Shown here one piece after another: positions 1 to 6,499 of a stretch of 22,213 bases of DNA. Location of the stretch: the IMG/VR virus record IMGVR_UViG_3300042924_004185, positions 1 to 22,213 of that record; one strand, given 5' to 3'. Each line of letters opens with the position of its first letter. Within the stretch, counting starts at the first letter, position 1. The notes beneath the pieces are model-generated. The model did no database searches. It had not been told where the DNA came from and saw only the letters and a program-made list of their open reading frames with translations. The translations under genes were made by a program, and so were the position numbers. The DNA comes from a virus.

Positions 1-2
1 AG

Positions 3-1193
3 AAGCACGGGTTCGACCTGCAATCGCTGGCCGGATGGGAAATCAAGGCCACGGCGGAAACGGCGCGTCTCGCCGCTGAACAGAAGCGGGCCGCGCAGGC
101 GGGCCTTGAGATGTTCATCTCACTGAGCAAGATCACGACGGAGTTGCAGTCTCAGACCCCGCTCATCTCCACGGCGAGCAATCAGTGGGTCGGCTTCGCG
201 GGCTCGGTGCAGCAGAACACGACGGCGGCGAGCACGAGCACGGGCGGCTTCTTCGACAAGCTTAAAGGGCTTTTTGGCGGCGGCGGGGAAGGCGGCGGCG
301 GCAAGATGTCGCAGCTCCTCAACACGGTCGGGCCGCAGTTCGCGGGCGCGTTCCTTGGGCCGGGATCGGCGGGCGACAAGATGAAGGCGTTCGCCACGCA
401 GGCGGCGGGCACGCTCATGGGGATGATCCCCGGCGTGGGTCCGTGGCTCCAGCAGTTCTCCGGGCCGATCATCGAGGGCCTGACGAAGCTTGCCGGCAAG
501 GCGAAAGACCTCCTGTCGGGCATCTTCGGCGGGCCGTCTGCGACCGAGCGCGAACAGCGCACGCTGGTCAAGACGTTCGAGGAAGACCTCGCCTCGGCCC
601 TGACCGAGCAGCAGAAGCTCGAGGCGGGCGGCGAGTCATGGAAGGCGACGGTCATCCGCATCCGTGATGCCTACATCGCGCAGGGGCGGTCGGCGGCGGA
701 AGCGGAAGCCGACGCCAAGCGCCTGTGGGAATCGTCCACGAAGGGCGCGGGTGCCACGGCGGAAGTGATCGCCGACATCAAGCGGAAGATGGACCAGGCC
801 GCGGACGCGGGCGTCAACTTCGCGACTCGTGTGGGCGCTGCGATCGACGGCATCCCGCGTGACGTGGACGTGGATGTGAACTTCCGCCGCAACGGTGAAG
901 AGCGGGCCTACGCGGACACGCCCGGTTTCGCGACAGGTTCTGGCGGTATCAGAGATTTCGGCAAGGGCACGCTGGCCGTGCTGCACGGTCGCGAGCGCGT
1001 GCAGACGGAAGCGCAGATGAAGGCGGAACAGCGAGGCGGAAGTGGTGGCGGCGGAGTGTCGGTGCATGTGGACGCTCGGGGTGCGCTGCTTAACGATTAC
1101 CAGAGCCAGCAAACGCTGGCCGACATCGTTGGCGACGCAGTGATGCAGCGGCTCGGATTGCGCCAGTCCATCGGCGTGGCGGGGGCGTTCTAG
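3..1193 (+). CDS. Tail tape measure protein, C-terminal part (5' truncated)
   Basis: The reading frame is already open at the left edge, so the first bases continue a gene that starts outside the window; the ATG at 111 is internal. The visible ~396 residues begin with an Ala/Glu/Lys-rich helical stretch, then glycine-rich hydrophobic segments (GGGGEGGGG near the front, then a Gly/Pro/Leu-rich part like the membrane-active section of tape measure proteins), a charged helical part, and a C-terminus with 'GFATGSGGIRDFGKGTLAVLHGRERV'-type residues. A Gly-rich turn followed by a LHGRE box near the end is common in siphophage tape measure proteins. The family sets tail length inside the tail tube and helps DNA entry. 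The stop overlaps the next start by one base, placing it at the head of a tail operon. I am confident it is tape-measure-like; how much N-terminus is missing is unknown. Confidence 0.8.
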   Translation, partial: KHGFDLQSLAGWEIKATAETARLAAEQKRAAQAGLEMFISLSKITTELQSQTPLISTASNQWVGFAGSVQQNTTAASTSTGGFFDKLKGLFGGGGEGGGGKMSQLLNTVGPQFAGAFLGPGSAGDKMKAFATQAAGTLMGMIPGVGPWLQQFSGPIIEGLTKLAGKAKDLLSGIFGGPSATEREQRTLVKTFEEDLASALTEQQKLEAGGESWKATVIRIRDAYIAQGRSAAEAEADAKRLWESSTKGAGATAEVIADIKRKMDQAADAGVNFATRVGAAIDGIPRDVDVDVNFRRNGEERAYADTPGFATGSGGIRDFGKGTLAVLHGRERVQTEAQMKAEQRGGSGGGGVSVHVDARGALLNDYQSQQTLADIVGDAVMQRLGLRQSIGVAGAF

Positions 1194-2491
1194 TGGCCTA
1201 CGAGGCGCGCTCCGACGTGTGTCGGTCAGCCGTGACCTACTCCGGCCTGAGTTCGCGCACGTTCGGCCTGACGATTGGCGGCGTCAACCGTCTCGAGGAT
1301 GCGCGGCAGTCGGTCAACTTCACGCTGACCAAGAAGCTCGACAGCACGTCGTCTCTGGCCATGCGGCTCGGTGGCACGCGGCCGGCCGAAGGGGCCGACA
1401 TCATCCTGACGCTTGGCGGTGAGTTGTTGTTCGGCGGCACGGTGCAGCGTGTGCAGTCCGAGCAGAAAGGCCCGCTCCTGATGGAGTGGGACATCGCCGC
1501 CACGGATTGGTGGTGGCTGCTGAACCGCTACGCCTACGTCACGGGTCGATTCGCTGGCGGCGTGAACTCCGTTGTTGGGCGGATCTTGCACACCTACACG
1601 GACGGTGGATTCTTGCCTGGGTATCTACCACAGTCGCTTGGAAACGTGGACCTGACGTTTGATGGCGTTAGTGTGGGCGAAGCACTTAAACGGATAGCGA
1701 AGGGCGCGAACGCCGGCTCCGGCGCGTTCTTGCGTCTTACGCCGTTCAAGCGTGTGGATATTGCGACATCATTCCCGGATGGTGTGTCGCTGGCGCTGAG
1801 TGACGGGGCGAACCGCCAGCGAGTGGTGACAGAACGCATTCTCGACCAAGTGCGGACGCGGGTGATTGCGCTGGGCGCAGCCACGGGCGTCACCGCGAAC
1901 GTGTCGTCTACCGCCACCACGCTGCCCATCGAAGAGTGCGGCCTGTTCGCCTCGAGCGGCACCGTGTGGGTGGACGGCATGGGAGCCGTGACGTTTAGCG
2001 GGCGCTCGGTGGCGGCCGGGCCGGGCGAGTTGACCGGCGTGTCTGGGCTCGTGGCCGACGTGCCGCAAGGTGGCGCGGTGCGCGTGTATGCGCTGGCCGA
2101 AGACGGCGCGGCGCAGTCGAGCCTTGCGACCACGCTGGGCGGCGGGCGGTCAGGCATCGCCGTGCATACCGTCAGCAATGACGCGTGGTCCCTCGGGGAA
2201 TGTGAGGGCATGGCGGGCGCGCATCTCGCGCTGCTCAAAGACCCGCAGGTCTCGCTGACCGTGCAGGCGGTGGCGATGTCTGCCGCTGAGATGGAGCAGC
2301 AGGAGACAGGGGCGATTCTCACGGCCTCCGTGACAACGCCGCAAACCATCTCAGGGGACTTCAGGCTGCAGTCTGTGACGGTGCGCGCCTTTGGGCCGCT
2401 GTCTGACAGTCAACCGCGCTTCTCGGTATCGATTGCCGCCCGTAACACGGTCGGCGTGGATCTGTTCGACCTTCTCGGGACGCTGAGCTAA
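1193..2491 (+). CDS. Putative tail hub / baseplate-like protein
   Basis: 432 residues, GTG start sharing the last base of the tape measure stop. The front half has the pattern of tail-hub proteins (gp27/gp44-like): 'ADIILTLGGELLFGGTVQRVQ' reads as a beta strand followed by the F-G-G-x-[VI] box seen where hubs describe a 'field and its G.I correction', followed by a Trp-rich segment (DWWWLLNRYAYV) near residue 105 and 'SVGEALKRIAKGANAG', a helix typical of the hub insertion domain. The back half is Ala/Val/Gly/Thr-rich beta structure. It lies between the tape measure and the fibre, the place for distal tail, hub and tail-associated lysin genes. No peptidase or lysin motif was seen. An evolved distal tail protein is the alternative. 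Bases ~1690-1780 are less G+C rich than the rest. Confidence 0.6.
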   Translation: MAYEARSDVCRSAVTYSGLSSRTFGLTIGGVNRLEDARQSVNFTLTKKLDSTSSLAMRLGGTRPAEGADIILTLGGELLFGGTVQRVQSEQKGPLLMEWDIAATDWWWLLNRYAYVTGRFAGGVNSVVGRILHTYTDGGFLPGYLPQSLGNVDLTFDGVSVGEALKRIAKGANAGSGAFLRLTPFKRVDIATSFPDGVSLALSDGANRQRVVTERILDQVRTRVIALGAATGVTANVSSTATTLPIEECGLFASSGTVWVDGMGAVTFSGRSVAAGPGELTGVSGLVADVPQGGAVRVYALAEDGAAQSSLATTLGGGRSGIAVHTVSNDAWSLGECEGMAGAHLALLKDPQVSLTVQAVAMSAAEMEQQETGAILTASVTTPQTISGDFRLQSVTVRAFGPLSDSQPRFSVSIAARNTVGVDLFDLLGTLS

Positions 2492-3609
2492 TGGCCGCAT
2501 CAACCATCACACGCACCACCTGGACGAATGACACGGGCACGCCGTCCGTGCCTGTCGGCGACGGCACGATTATCAACAACGCCAGGCTGCAAGAAATATA
2601 CGCTGCGATTGATCAGATGTTAGCGGGTGCGGGAAGCTACGCCACGTTGTCGCTCGGCGGGCTGCTGGCTGTTGAGGGGTTCGGCAGTCACAGCTTCTCC
2701 GCTGGCGGCTCTGGCACGAATCAAATCATCATTCGCAACACCTCGGCGGGCACGGCGAACTTGGCGCAACTCGCGCTCGGCAACAATTCCAGCGTGACGG
2801 CCGCTGTGCTGCGGTCGCATTCCTCAACCTACACGAGCACCACGCTCTATAAGGCCGAGGGGCTGACCATCGAGGCGTCGCGCTCCGGCGGCATGGTGCT
2901 TGCCGCCACCGACGCCTCGGGCGTCATGACGTTCATGGCAGGCGGGGCGACGGAGCGCATGCGTCTTGACGCGTCGGGTCGTCTCGGGCTCGGCACGACC
3001 TCCCCGGCCGCAGGCGGGCTCACGGTGGCGACTGGGGCCATCACGAGCGGCTCAGCCCTCGGCGCGTTAAACCCGCTGCACCTGGTCATCGGTGGCGGTG
3101 GCACGACGCCGCAGGCGGGCATGGTCGCGTGGGGCGACGGCACCGGCTACAACCTCGACTTCGGCACGCGGTCGGGTGGCAACTTCAGTGCCCGCTACCG
3201 CATGACGGACAGCGGGCAGATGCAGTTCTCAGACGGCAGTGTCAGCGCGCCGTCCATTGCTTTCATCAACGACCTCGACACGGGCATCTGGTGGTCGGCC
3301 CCGGCCAGCGTGCCCAAGCTGTCAGCGTCAGTTGGCGGCAACGAGATTCTCCGCATCGAGTCGGAGAACACGCTGCACAAGCCACTCGTTCGAATCGTCG
3401 GGGGGCATTCCACCGACCACTGCGCCAAGCTGGTCGTTGAGCGTAAGTCGTCCGCCACCACGGCGCCTGGCGTCATTGCGTTGCAGGCGGCGAACGGCAC
3501 CACCTACTTCATCTATGCGCACACCGATGGCACGTTGCGCATGGGCACGACGGAACCTACGCCGACGAACGGCGAAGGGGTCGGCGGCAAAGTAGGGACG
3601 CAGACCTAG
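2491..3609 (+). CDS. Tail fibre / receptor-binding-like protein
   Basis: 372 residues, ATG overlapping the previous TAA (TAATG). The N-terminus (to ~residue 50) has short helices with 'DGTIINNARLQEIYAAIDQML', the type of attachment head often seen in phage fibres. The body is low-complexity Gly/Ser/Thr/Ala beta structure with the fibre signature 'ATERMRLDASGRLGLGTTSP' around residues 150-170 and a second box 'SAPSIAFINDLDTGIWW' (S-x-P-x-x-[AS]-F-x-x-D-x-x-T-G-[IM]-W) near 250. Both boxes are widespread in phage tail fibre and endosialidase-chaperone-type proteins. It would form a trimeric fibre at the tail tip and bind the host surface. The usual C-terminal intramolecular chaperone (peptidase S74) with its Ser/Lys dyad was not recognised; the protein ends soon after a Gly-rich segment. 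Confidence 0.75.
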   Translation: MAASTITRTTWTNDTGTPSVPVGDGTIINNARLQEIYAAIDQMLAGAGSYATLSLGGLLAVEGFGSHSFSAGGSGTNQIIIRNTSAGTANLAQLALGNNSSVTAAVLRSHSSTYTSTTLYKAEGLTIEASRSGGMVLAATDASGVMTFMAGGATERMRLDASGRLGLGTTSPAAGGLTVATGAITSGSALGALNPLHLVIGGGGTTPQAGMVAWGDGTGYNLDFGTRSGGNFSARYRMTDSGQMQFSDGSVSAPSIAFINDLDTGIWWSAPASVPKLSASVGGNEILRIESENTLHKPLVRIVGGHSTDHCAKLVVERKSSATTAPGVIALQAANGTTYFIYAHTDGTLRMGTTEPTPTNGEGVGGKVGTQT

Positions 3610-3627
3610 TTCCTGCGTTCACGGCGT

Positions 3628-3654
3628 GGTGGGCTACCCGCCAGTTCACTTTTT
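3628..3654 (+). terminator. Weak terminator-like hairpin after the fibre gene
   Basis: GGTGGG (3628-3633) can pair with CCCGCC (3637-3642) with one G-U pair and a 3-base loop; a five-T run follows at 3650-3654, seven bases after the stem. The loop is tight and the T run is displaced, so this is only a possible transcription stop at the end of the tail genes. Confidence 0.25.
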
Positions 3655-3670
3655 CCTGAAGGCTTAGGCC

Positions 3671-3757
3671 ATGAAGACCCTCGTTCACGCTCTCGTGTTT
3701 AGTCTGCTCAAGGCGCTGCTGGCCCGCGTCGAATCATTGGAGGCCGCGCGTGGATAG
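3671..3757 (+). CDS. Possible 28-residue hydrophobic peptide
   Basis: ATG at 3671, stop TAG at 3755-3757; translation MKTLVHALVFSLLKALLARV then ESLEAARG. The first half is a single hydrophobic helix, the second half charged. The stop overlaps the GTG start of the next gene by 8 bases, and it sits immediately upstream of the lysis-type genes, which fits the tight packing of this genome. The ribosome binding site is weak (AAGGC at 3659-3663). It could be a tiny membrane peptide or just a translated leader. Function unknown. Confidence 0.35.
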   Translation: MKTLVHALVFSLLKALLARVESLEAARG

Positions 3758-3998
3758 CCCGCTCGCCACACTCACGACGGAACAGGTCGCCGCGATCAAA
3801 GCGGCAATGGTGCCGTTGACGAAAGCGCGGATACTCGTCGAACGATCCGCGATGCGGCTGCAAGGCGCCAAGGCCGATATGCTCGACGCGCAAGATGCGT
3901 TCGACGCGATCTTCCATCCCATCTGTCACGCGCACGGCGTCGATCCGTCACGAGCCGTGCGACTCAATGACGACGGCACATTGACCGAGATCACGTAA
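3750..3998 (+). CDS. Small helical hypothetical protein
   Basis: 82 residues, GTG start at 3750 (TTGGAGG box at 3737-3743), stop overlapping the next ATG (TAATG at 3996-4000). The N-terminal ~55 residues are Ala/Lys/Glu/Arg-rich and look like one or two amphipathic helices or a coiled coil (TTEQVAAIKAAMVPLTKARI); the tail 'GVDPSRAVRLNDDGTLTEI' looks like a short beta hairpin. No enzyme motif. The place, between fibre and holin/lysozyme, is where many phages carry small proteins of unknown role. I do not recognise the family. Confidence 0.7.
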   Translation: MDSPLATLTTEQVAAIKAAMVPLTKARILVERSAMRLQGAKADMLDAQDAFDAIFHPICHAHGVDPSRAVRLNDDGTLTEIT

Positions 3999-4213
3999 TG
4001 GACGACCATCCGCCGCACGTCGTCACTCTGCGCGACTTCTTCGACGAGAAGTTCCGCGCGTTGTCTGCGCAGAACGAGCAGATCATCGAGTTGCAAAAAA
4101 TCACAAACGGGCGCGTGCGTGCAGCCGAGAAGGCCATCGCCGTGCTGTCGTGGGCGTATGGGCTCGGCGCGGCGGTGCTCGCGTGGATGGTGGTGCATCT
4201 GGTGCAGTCGTGA
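3998..4213 (+). CDS. Small coiled-coil plus membrane protein, holin or holin accessory candidate
   Basis: 71 residues. Residues 1-50 are charged and helical (RDFFDEKFRALSAQNEQIIELQ), followed by one hydrophobic segment at the C-terminus (about 'AYGLGAAVLAWMVVHLV', residues 53-69). This arrangement, N-terminal coiled coil with a single C-terminal membrane helix, resembles XhlA-type hemolysin/holin-accessory proteins. It directly precedes the lysozyme gene and overlaps it by a GTGA junction, so translation is likely coupled. It would sit in the cytoplasmic membrane and either form or assist the lesion that lets the endolysin out. A holin with one membrane span is acceptable but the assignment rests on shape and position. 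Confidence 0.6.
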   Translation: MDDHPPHVVTLRDFFDEKFRALSAQNEQIIELQKITNGRVRAAEKAIAVLSWAYGLGAAVLAWMVVHLVQS

Positions 4214-4629
4214 CAGACGCCGAGCGCGCCACACTGATCGAGGAGCTACGCCGGGACGAGGGCGTTGAGCCGTTTCCGTATACCGACACAGTGGGCAAGC
4301 TGACCATTGGCGTCGGCCGGAACCTGACGGATCGCGGCCTGTCCGACGACGAGATCGACTACCTGCTCCGGAGCGATATCGACCTCTGTATCGGCGACCT
4401 GAACCGGGGCGTGCCGTGGTGGGTCACGCTGTCGCCCGTGCGCCAGCGCGTCTTGATCAACATGTGTTTCAACCTCGGCTGGCCGCGTCTCCGGGGCTTT
4501 GTCCGCACGCTTTCAGCCATGCGGCGGGGCGACTTCACGACAGCGGCGGAAGGGATGCGTCTGAGCCTATGGGCGAAGCAAGTCGGCGCACGAGCGGAAC
4601 GACTGGCGCAGATGATGGAACGCGGGTAA
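4210..4629 (+). CDS. Endolysin, T4-type lysozyme (glycoside hydrolase 24)
   Basis: 139 residues from a GTG at 4210; I chose this start because it makes the GTGA overlap with the previous stop and gives a lysozyme of normal short length, while the upstream GTG at 4150 would read through the previous gene. The segment 'RRDEGVEPFPYTDTVGKLTI' carries the catalytic triad of T4 lysozyme: E17, D26 and T32, with the same spacing (9 and 6) as E11/D20/T26 of T4. 'GVGRNLTDRGLSDDEIDYLL' and 'VLINMCFNLGWPRLRGF' are further family features. The enzyme cuts the MurNAc-GlcNAc bond of peptidoglycan. There is no signal peptide or SAR segment, so it should need a holin, probably the preceding gene. Confidence 0.93.
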   Translation: MTDAERATLIEELRRDEGVEPFPYTDTVGKLTIGVGRNLTDRGLSDDEIDYLLRSDIDLCIGDLNRGVPWWVTLSPVRQRVLINMCFNLGWPRLRGFVRTLSAMRRGDFTTAAEGMRLSLWAKQVGARAERLAQMMERG

Positions 4630-4940
4630 CGTGTCGCGTGTGCCACGAACGGCCGGCGTTGCCGTCTCGAGCACGCAACCGGGATTGCCGCTGCGCGCGG
4701 TGCGTGCATCAGTCACCTGGAGGGCGGGCGCGGAATGCGCGCTACTACGCCGGCGAGGCGCGGAAGGCCGTCAACCGACGACACAATGCGCGGCGCATCG
4801 TGATCGGCCAAGAGTATCACTCGACGGCGCGAACCATCGAAGACGCACGGCGCATCAACGCGCACATCAAGGAGAGACTGCGTGAGCTTGTCGAGAGACA
4901 GTCGCACAGAAAAGAAGCTCAAGGCGCTCCGGCGCGCTGA
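4569..4940 (+). CDS. Small Cys4 (zinc-ribbon-like) protein with basic helical tail
   Basis: The frame shows 'VTCRVCHERPALPSRARNRDC' then CRCARC and a basic, Tyr/Arg/Lys-rich helix ending 'INAHIKERLRELVERQSH'. The Cys pairs and the RPA-L-S-R-R spacing match the protein at 7032 in this same window (TCSRCGVRPAKLSNRTRVC), supporting this frame over the overlapping frame 4631-4885. The start is uncertain: the nearest in-frame ATG is 4569, 61 bases inside the lysozyme gene, with GGAAGGG at 4548-4554 rather far upstream. The codon matching the GTG start of the paralogue is GTA here (4626). Likely a small zinc-binding, possibly nucleic-acid-binding protein; function unknown. Confidence 0.6.
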   Translation: MGEASRRTSGTTGADDGTRVTCRVCHERPALPSRARNRDCRCARCVHQSPGGRARNARYYAGEARKAVNRRHNARRIVIGQEYHSTARTIEDARRINAHIKERLRELVERQSHRKEAQGAPAR

Positions 4941-5211
4941 GTTCAGCCTACGGCAGACCTTCGAGCGGATCGACTGGACGGAGGACGTGCTGTATCCCGA
5001 GATCGAAGCGTTGAAGGCTGGCCGTCCCGTGCTGGGGCTGGAAGCGGGCGCGATGTTTGACCTTCAGGTGGCCGATGCTCATACGAATCGCCGTGCAGCC
5101 GAAACAGCCCCCGCCGCAGATGCCCGCGATTCGCGTGCAGCCCGCCCGCGTGCTCGTGCCAAGTCGCGCGCCCCGCGTGCTCGACTTCGACATCGAAAAC
5201 CGTCCGCTTAG
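4882..5211 (+). CDS. Hypothetical helical protein with Arg/Ala-rich tail
   Basis: GTG at 4882 preceded by a strong ribosome site (AAGGAGAG, 4868-4875). Residues 1-70 look real: basic N-terminus (RTEKKLKALRRAEFSLRQTF), then 'WTEDVLYPEIEALKAGRPVL' and an acidic segment. After about residue 65 the sequence becomes Ala/Arg/Pro-rich low complexity where it overlaps the next gene by 137 bases, so that part may exist only because of the frame constraint. It overlaps the preceding Cys4 gene by 59 bases. No family recognised; position ahead of an exonuclease-like gene suggests DNA metabolism but nothing in the sequence proves it. Confidence 0.5.
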   Translation: MSLSRDSRTEKKLKALRRAEFSLRQTFERIDWTEDVLYPEIEALKAGRPVLGLEAGAMFDLQVADAHTNRRAAETAPAADARDSRAARPRARAKSRAPRARLRHRKPSA

Positions 5212-5743
5212 TTATCTCGGCTCCGACTTCACGACGGGCGAAGTCACGGCCATCGCGTGGGCGTGGACGGATGCGCCGAACCGCGTCACGGTGCGTCTGC
5301 TTGGGGAGACGCCGCTGCGAGACATCCTCGCAGAGTTCGTGGCTGTCTATAACCACGCGGACATGGTGACTGGGCACTACATCACCGGCCATGACCTCCC
5401 GATGATCAACGGTGCGCTGATGGAGTGCCGGATGCCGGCGCTGCGCGATACCTGGGCGCAGGATACGAAGACCCAGATGATGCGCTCCAAGGGGCTGAGT
5501 CTGTCGCAGGAAAGCCTCGGCGCGATGTTCCGGCTCTCGAACAAGAAGGAGTCGATGAACCAGAGCCAGTGGCGGGCCGCGAACCGGCTCACGCCGGAAG
5601 GGCTGGCGGAGGTGCGGCGGCGCGTCGTGGGCGACGTGAAACAGCACATCGCGCTGCGCAAGGAACTGCTGGCGGCGGGGTATCTGGCCGCGCCGAGGAA
5701 GTGGTATAGCGGGACGTCTCGCGCCGAAGGATACACGCCGTGA
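5075..5743 (+). CDS. DEDD-superfamily 3'-5' exonuclease-like protein
   Basis: 222 residues from ATG 5075; a TTG at 5057 or a later GTG are other possible starts, because the first 33 residues are Pro-rich and overlap the previous gene. Motif ExoI is 'VLDFDIEN' (D39, E41). ExoII is likely 'GHYITGHDLP' (D107). ExoIII is likely D187 in 'VVGDVKQHIAL'. Members of this fold (RNase H-like, DnaQ/PolB exonuclease) remove nucleotides from 3' ends using two metal ions. The usual Tyr or His four residues before the last Asp is Arg here, so activity is not assured. The segment 'DTKTQMMRSKGLSLSQESLG' is the typical sub-domain between ExoII and ExoIII. Stop and next start form GTGA. Probable role in replication or recombination. 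Confidence 0.72.
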   Translation: MLIRIAVQPKQPPPQMPAIRVQPARVLVPSRAPRVLDFDIENRPLSYLGSDFTTGEVTAIAWAWTDAPNRVTVRLLGETPLRDILAEFVAVYNHADMVTGHYITGHDLPMINGALMECRMPALRDTWAQDTKTQMMRSKGLSLSQESLGAMFRLSNKKESMNQSQWRAANRLTPEGLAEVRRRVVGDVKQHIALRKELLAAGYLAAPRKWYSGTSRAEGYTP

Positions 5744-6087
5744 GGACTATCAAGGTCGAGACGTTCGACACGCTCATGACCGAGCTGCGCGCCGAACTCG
5801 CACGCGGGCGCGTGTTCCAGGCGGAAATCCAGAGCGACGGCGAGCTCGTGGAGGGGCTGTATGAGCCTAGCTCCGGGAACGTCTACGTGGACCCCGCGCC
5901 GAACGTCGTGGACACGCTGCTGCACGAGCTGCTGCACCGTCGCTATCCGCGATGGGGCGAGCGGCGCGTGAGCGACACGGCGCGGCGGCTCGTCACGGCG
6001 ATGAGCGACCAAGAGCGGCGCTGGTGGTATCGCGCCTATCGCAAAACGGCCAAGCGGATGACTCGGCCCGTGATGGTGGACTCCTAG
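5740..6087 (+). CDS. Small HExxH protein, putative zinc metallopeptidase
   Basis: 115 residues, GTG start overlapping the previous stop. The core is 'VVDTLLHELLHRRYP' with H62-E63-x-x-H66, the zinc-binding and catalytic box of gluzincin/SprT-like peptidases; E74 in 'WGERRVSD' is a possible third ligand eight residues on. Before it a two-strand segment ('LVEGLYEPSSGNVYVDP') fits the sheet that usually precedes the HExxH helix. It has no signal peptide, so it would act in the cytoplasm. Minimal-size phage proteins of this shape exist but their substrate is unknown to me. It lies between an exonuclease-like gene and a DUF1599-like gene in one rightward run. Confidence 0.6.
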   Translation: MRTIKVETFDTLMTELRAELARGRVFQAEIQSDGELVEGLYEPSSGNVYVDPAPNVVDTLLHELLHRRYPRWGERRVSDTARRLVTAMSDQERRWWYRAYRKTAKRMTRPVMVDS

Positions 6088-6102
6088 ATTCTGGAATCTC
6101 GA

Positions 6103-6399
6103 ATGGCAGACAATCCGCGCTTTGACTCGCTCCTACGGGAGATGCACGCACTACACGCCCGCAAGAATGCCGACTACGCGCAAGACGGCGACCCGCTGTC
6201 CAATTTCCGGCAGGCCGCGCAAGTCGCGGAAGGCTTTACCGGCGTCGATGCCGTGTTCGCGAGTCTTATCGGCGTGAAGCTGGCGCGCCTGCGGGAGCTG
6301 ACCAGCGCGGGCAAGACGCCGAACAACGAGAGCATCGCGGACACGCGGACGGACCTTGCCATGTATGCGGCGCTCTGGGCGAGCTATTACCGCGAGTAG
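6103..6399 (+). CDS. DUF1599 / nucleotide modification associated domain 1-like protein
   Basis: 98 residues, ATG 15 bases after the previous stop. The N-terminal half has 'MHALHARKNADYAQDGDPLS' followed by NF, the hallmark H-x-x-K-[NR]-x-D-Y-x...DP-x-x-NF box of DUF1599 (Pfam 'nucleotide modification associated domain 1'); the C-terminus carries 'DTRTDLAMYAALW', matching the family's closing D-x-x-x-Y helix. The fold is thought to be related to all-alpha NTP pyrophosphatases (MazG-like), with the acidic residues binding metal. In phages these proteins often accompany DNA modification or nucleotide metabolism genes. It is the last gene before a promoter region, so it ends the left transcription block. 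Confidence 0.75.
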   Translation: MADNPRFDSLLREMHALHARKNADYAQDGDPLSNFRQAAQVAEGFTGVDAVFASLIGVKLARLRELTSAGKTPNNESIADTRTDLAMYAALWASYYRE

Positions 6400-6404
6400 A
6401 GCAG

Positions 6405-6428
6405 CCATTACGTCGATCTGCGTAATGG
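6405..6428. promoter_or_regulatory. Perfect 8-bp inverted repeat (terminator or operator)
   Basis: CCATTACG (6405-6412), an 8-base gap, then CGTAATGG (6421-6428): both arms match perfectly. It follows the DUF1599-like gene by five bases and lies 36 bases upstream of a -35 box. A modest T-rich stretch follows (GTCTGTTTCTGG), so it could end upstream transcription, or bind a dimeric regulator. Confidence 0.55.
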
Positions 6429-6441
6429 GTCTGTTTCTGGC

Positions 6442-6479
6442 CTAAATCCGCAAAAGATTGTTGTTGACGCGAGATTTAG
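6442..6479. promoter_or_regulatory. Inverted repeat CTAAATC/GATTTAG around the -35 box
   Basis: CTAAATC (6442-6448) and GATTTAG (6473-6479) are perfect 7-base inverse copies with centres 31 bases apart, about three helical turns. The right arm lies in the promoter spacer and the left arm just upstream of the -35 box. This is the layout of a two-site operator; no matching regulator can be named. Confidence 0.4.
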
Positions 6480-6493
6480 CCAAGCGGTAGAAT
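6464..6493 (+). promoter_or_regulatory. Sigma70-type promoter driving the 6500-11645 operon
   Basis: -35 TTGACG (6464-6469), 18-base spacer, -10 TAGAAT (6488-6493). The first codon of the next gene begins at 6500, only six bases after the -10 box, where transcription would normally start. The local sequence is noticeably A+T richer than its surroundings, as expected for a promoter. Confidence 0.7.
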
Positions 6494-6499
6494 CCTTAC

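Noticed and set aside
3386-3400. GTTCGAATC-like tRNA T-arm element
   Set aside because: No acceptor or anticodon stem can be built around it; it is inside the fibre gene.
4631-4885. 84-residue plus-strand frame ending in a GTGA overlap
   Set aside because: The other frame (4569-4940) carries the Cys pairs shared with the 7032 protein; this one is Arg/Ala/Gln-rich shadow despite the tidy overlap.
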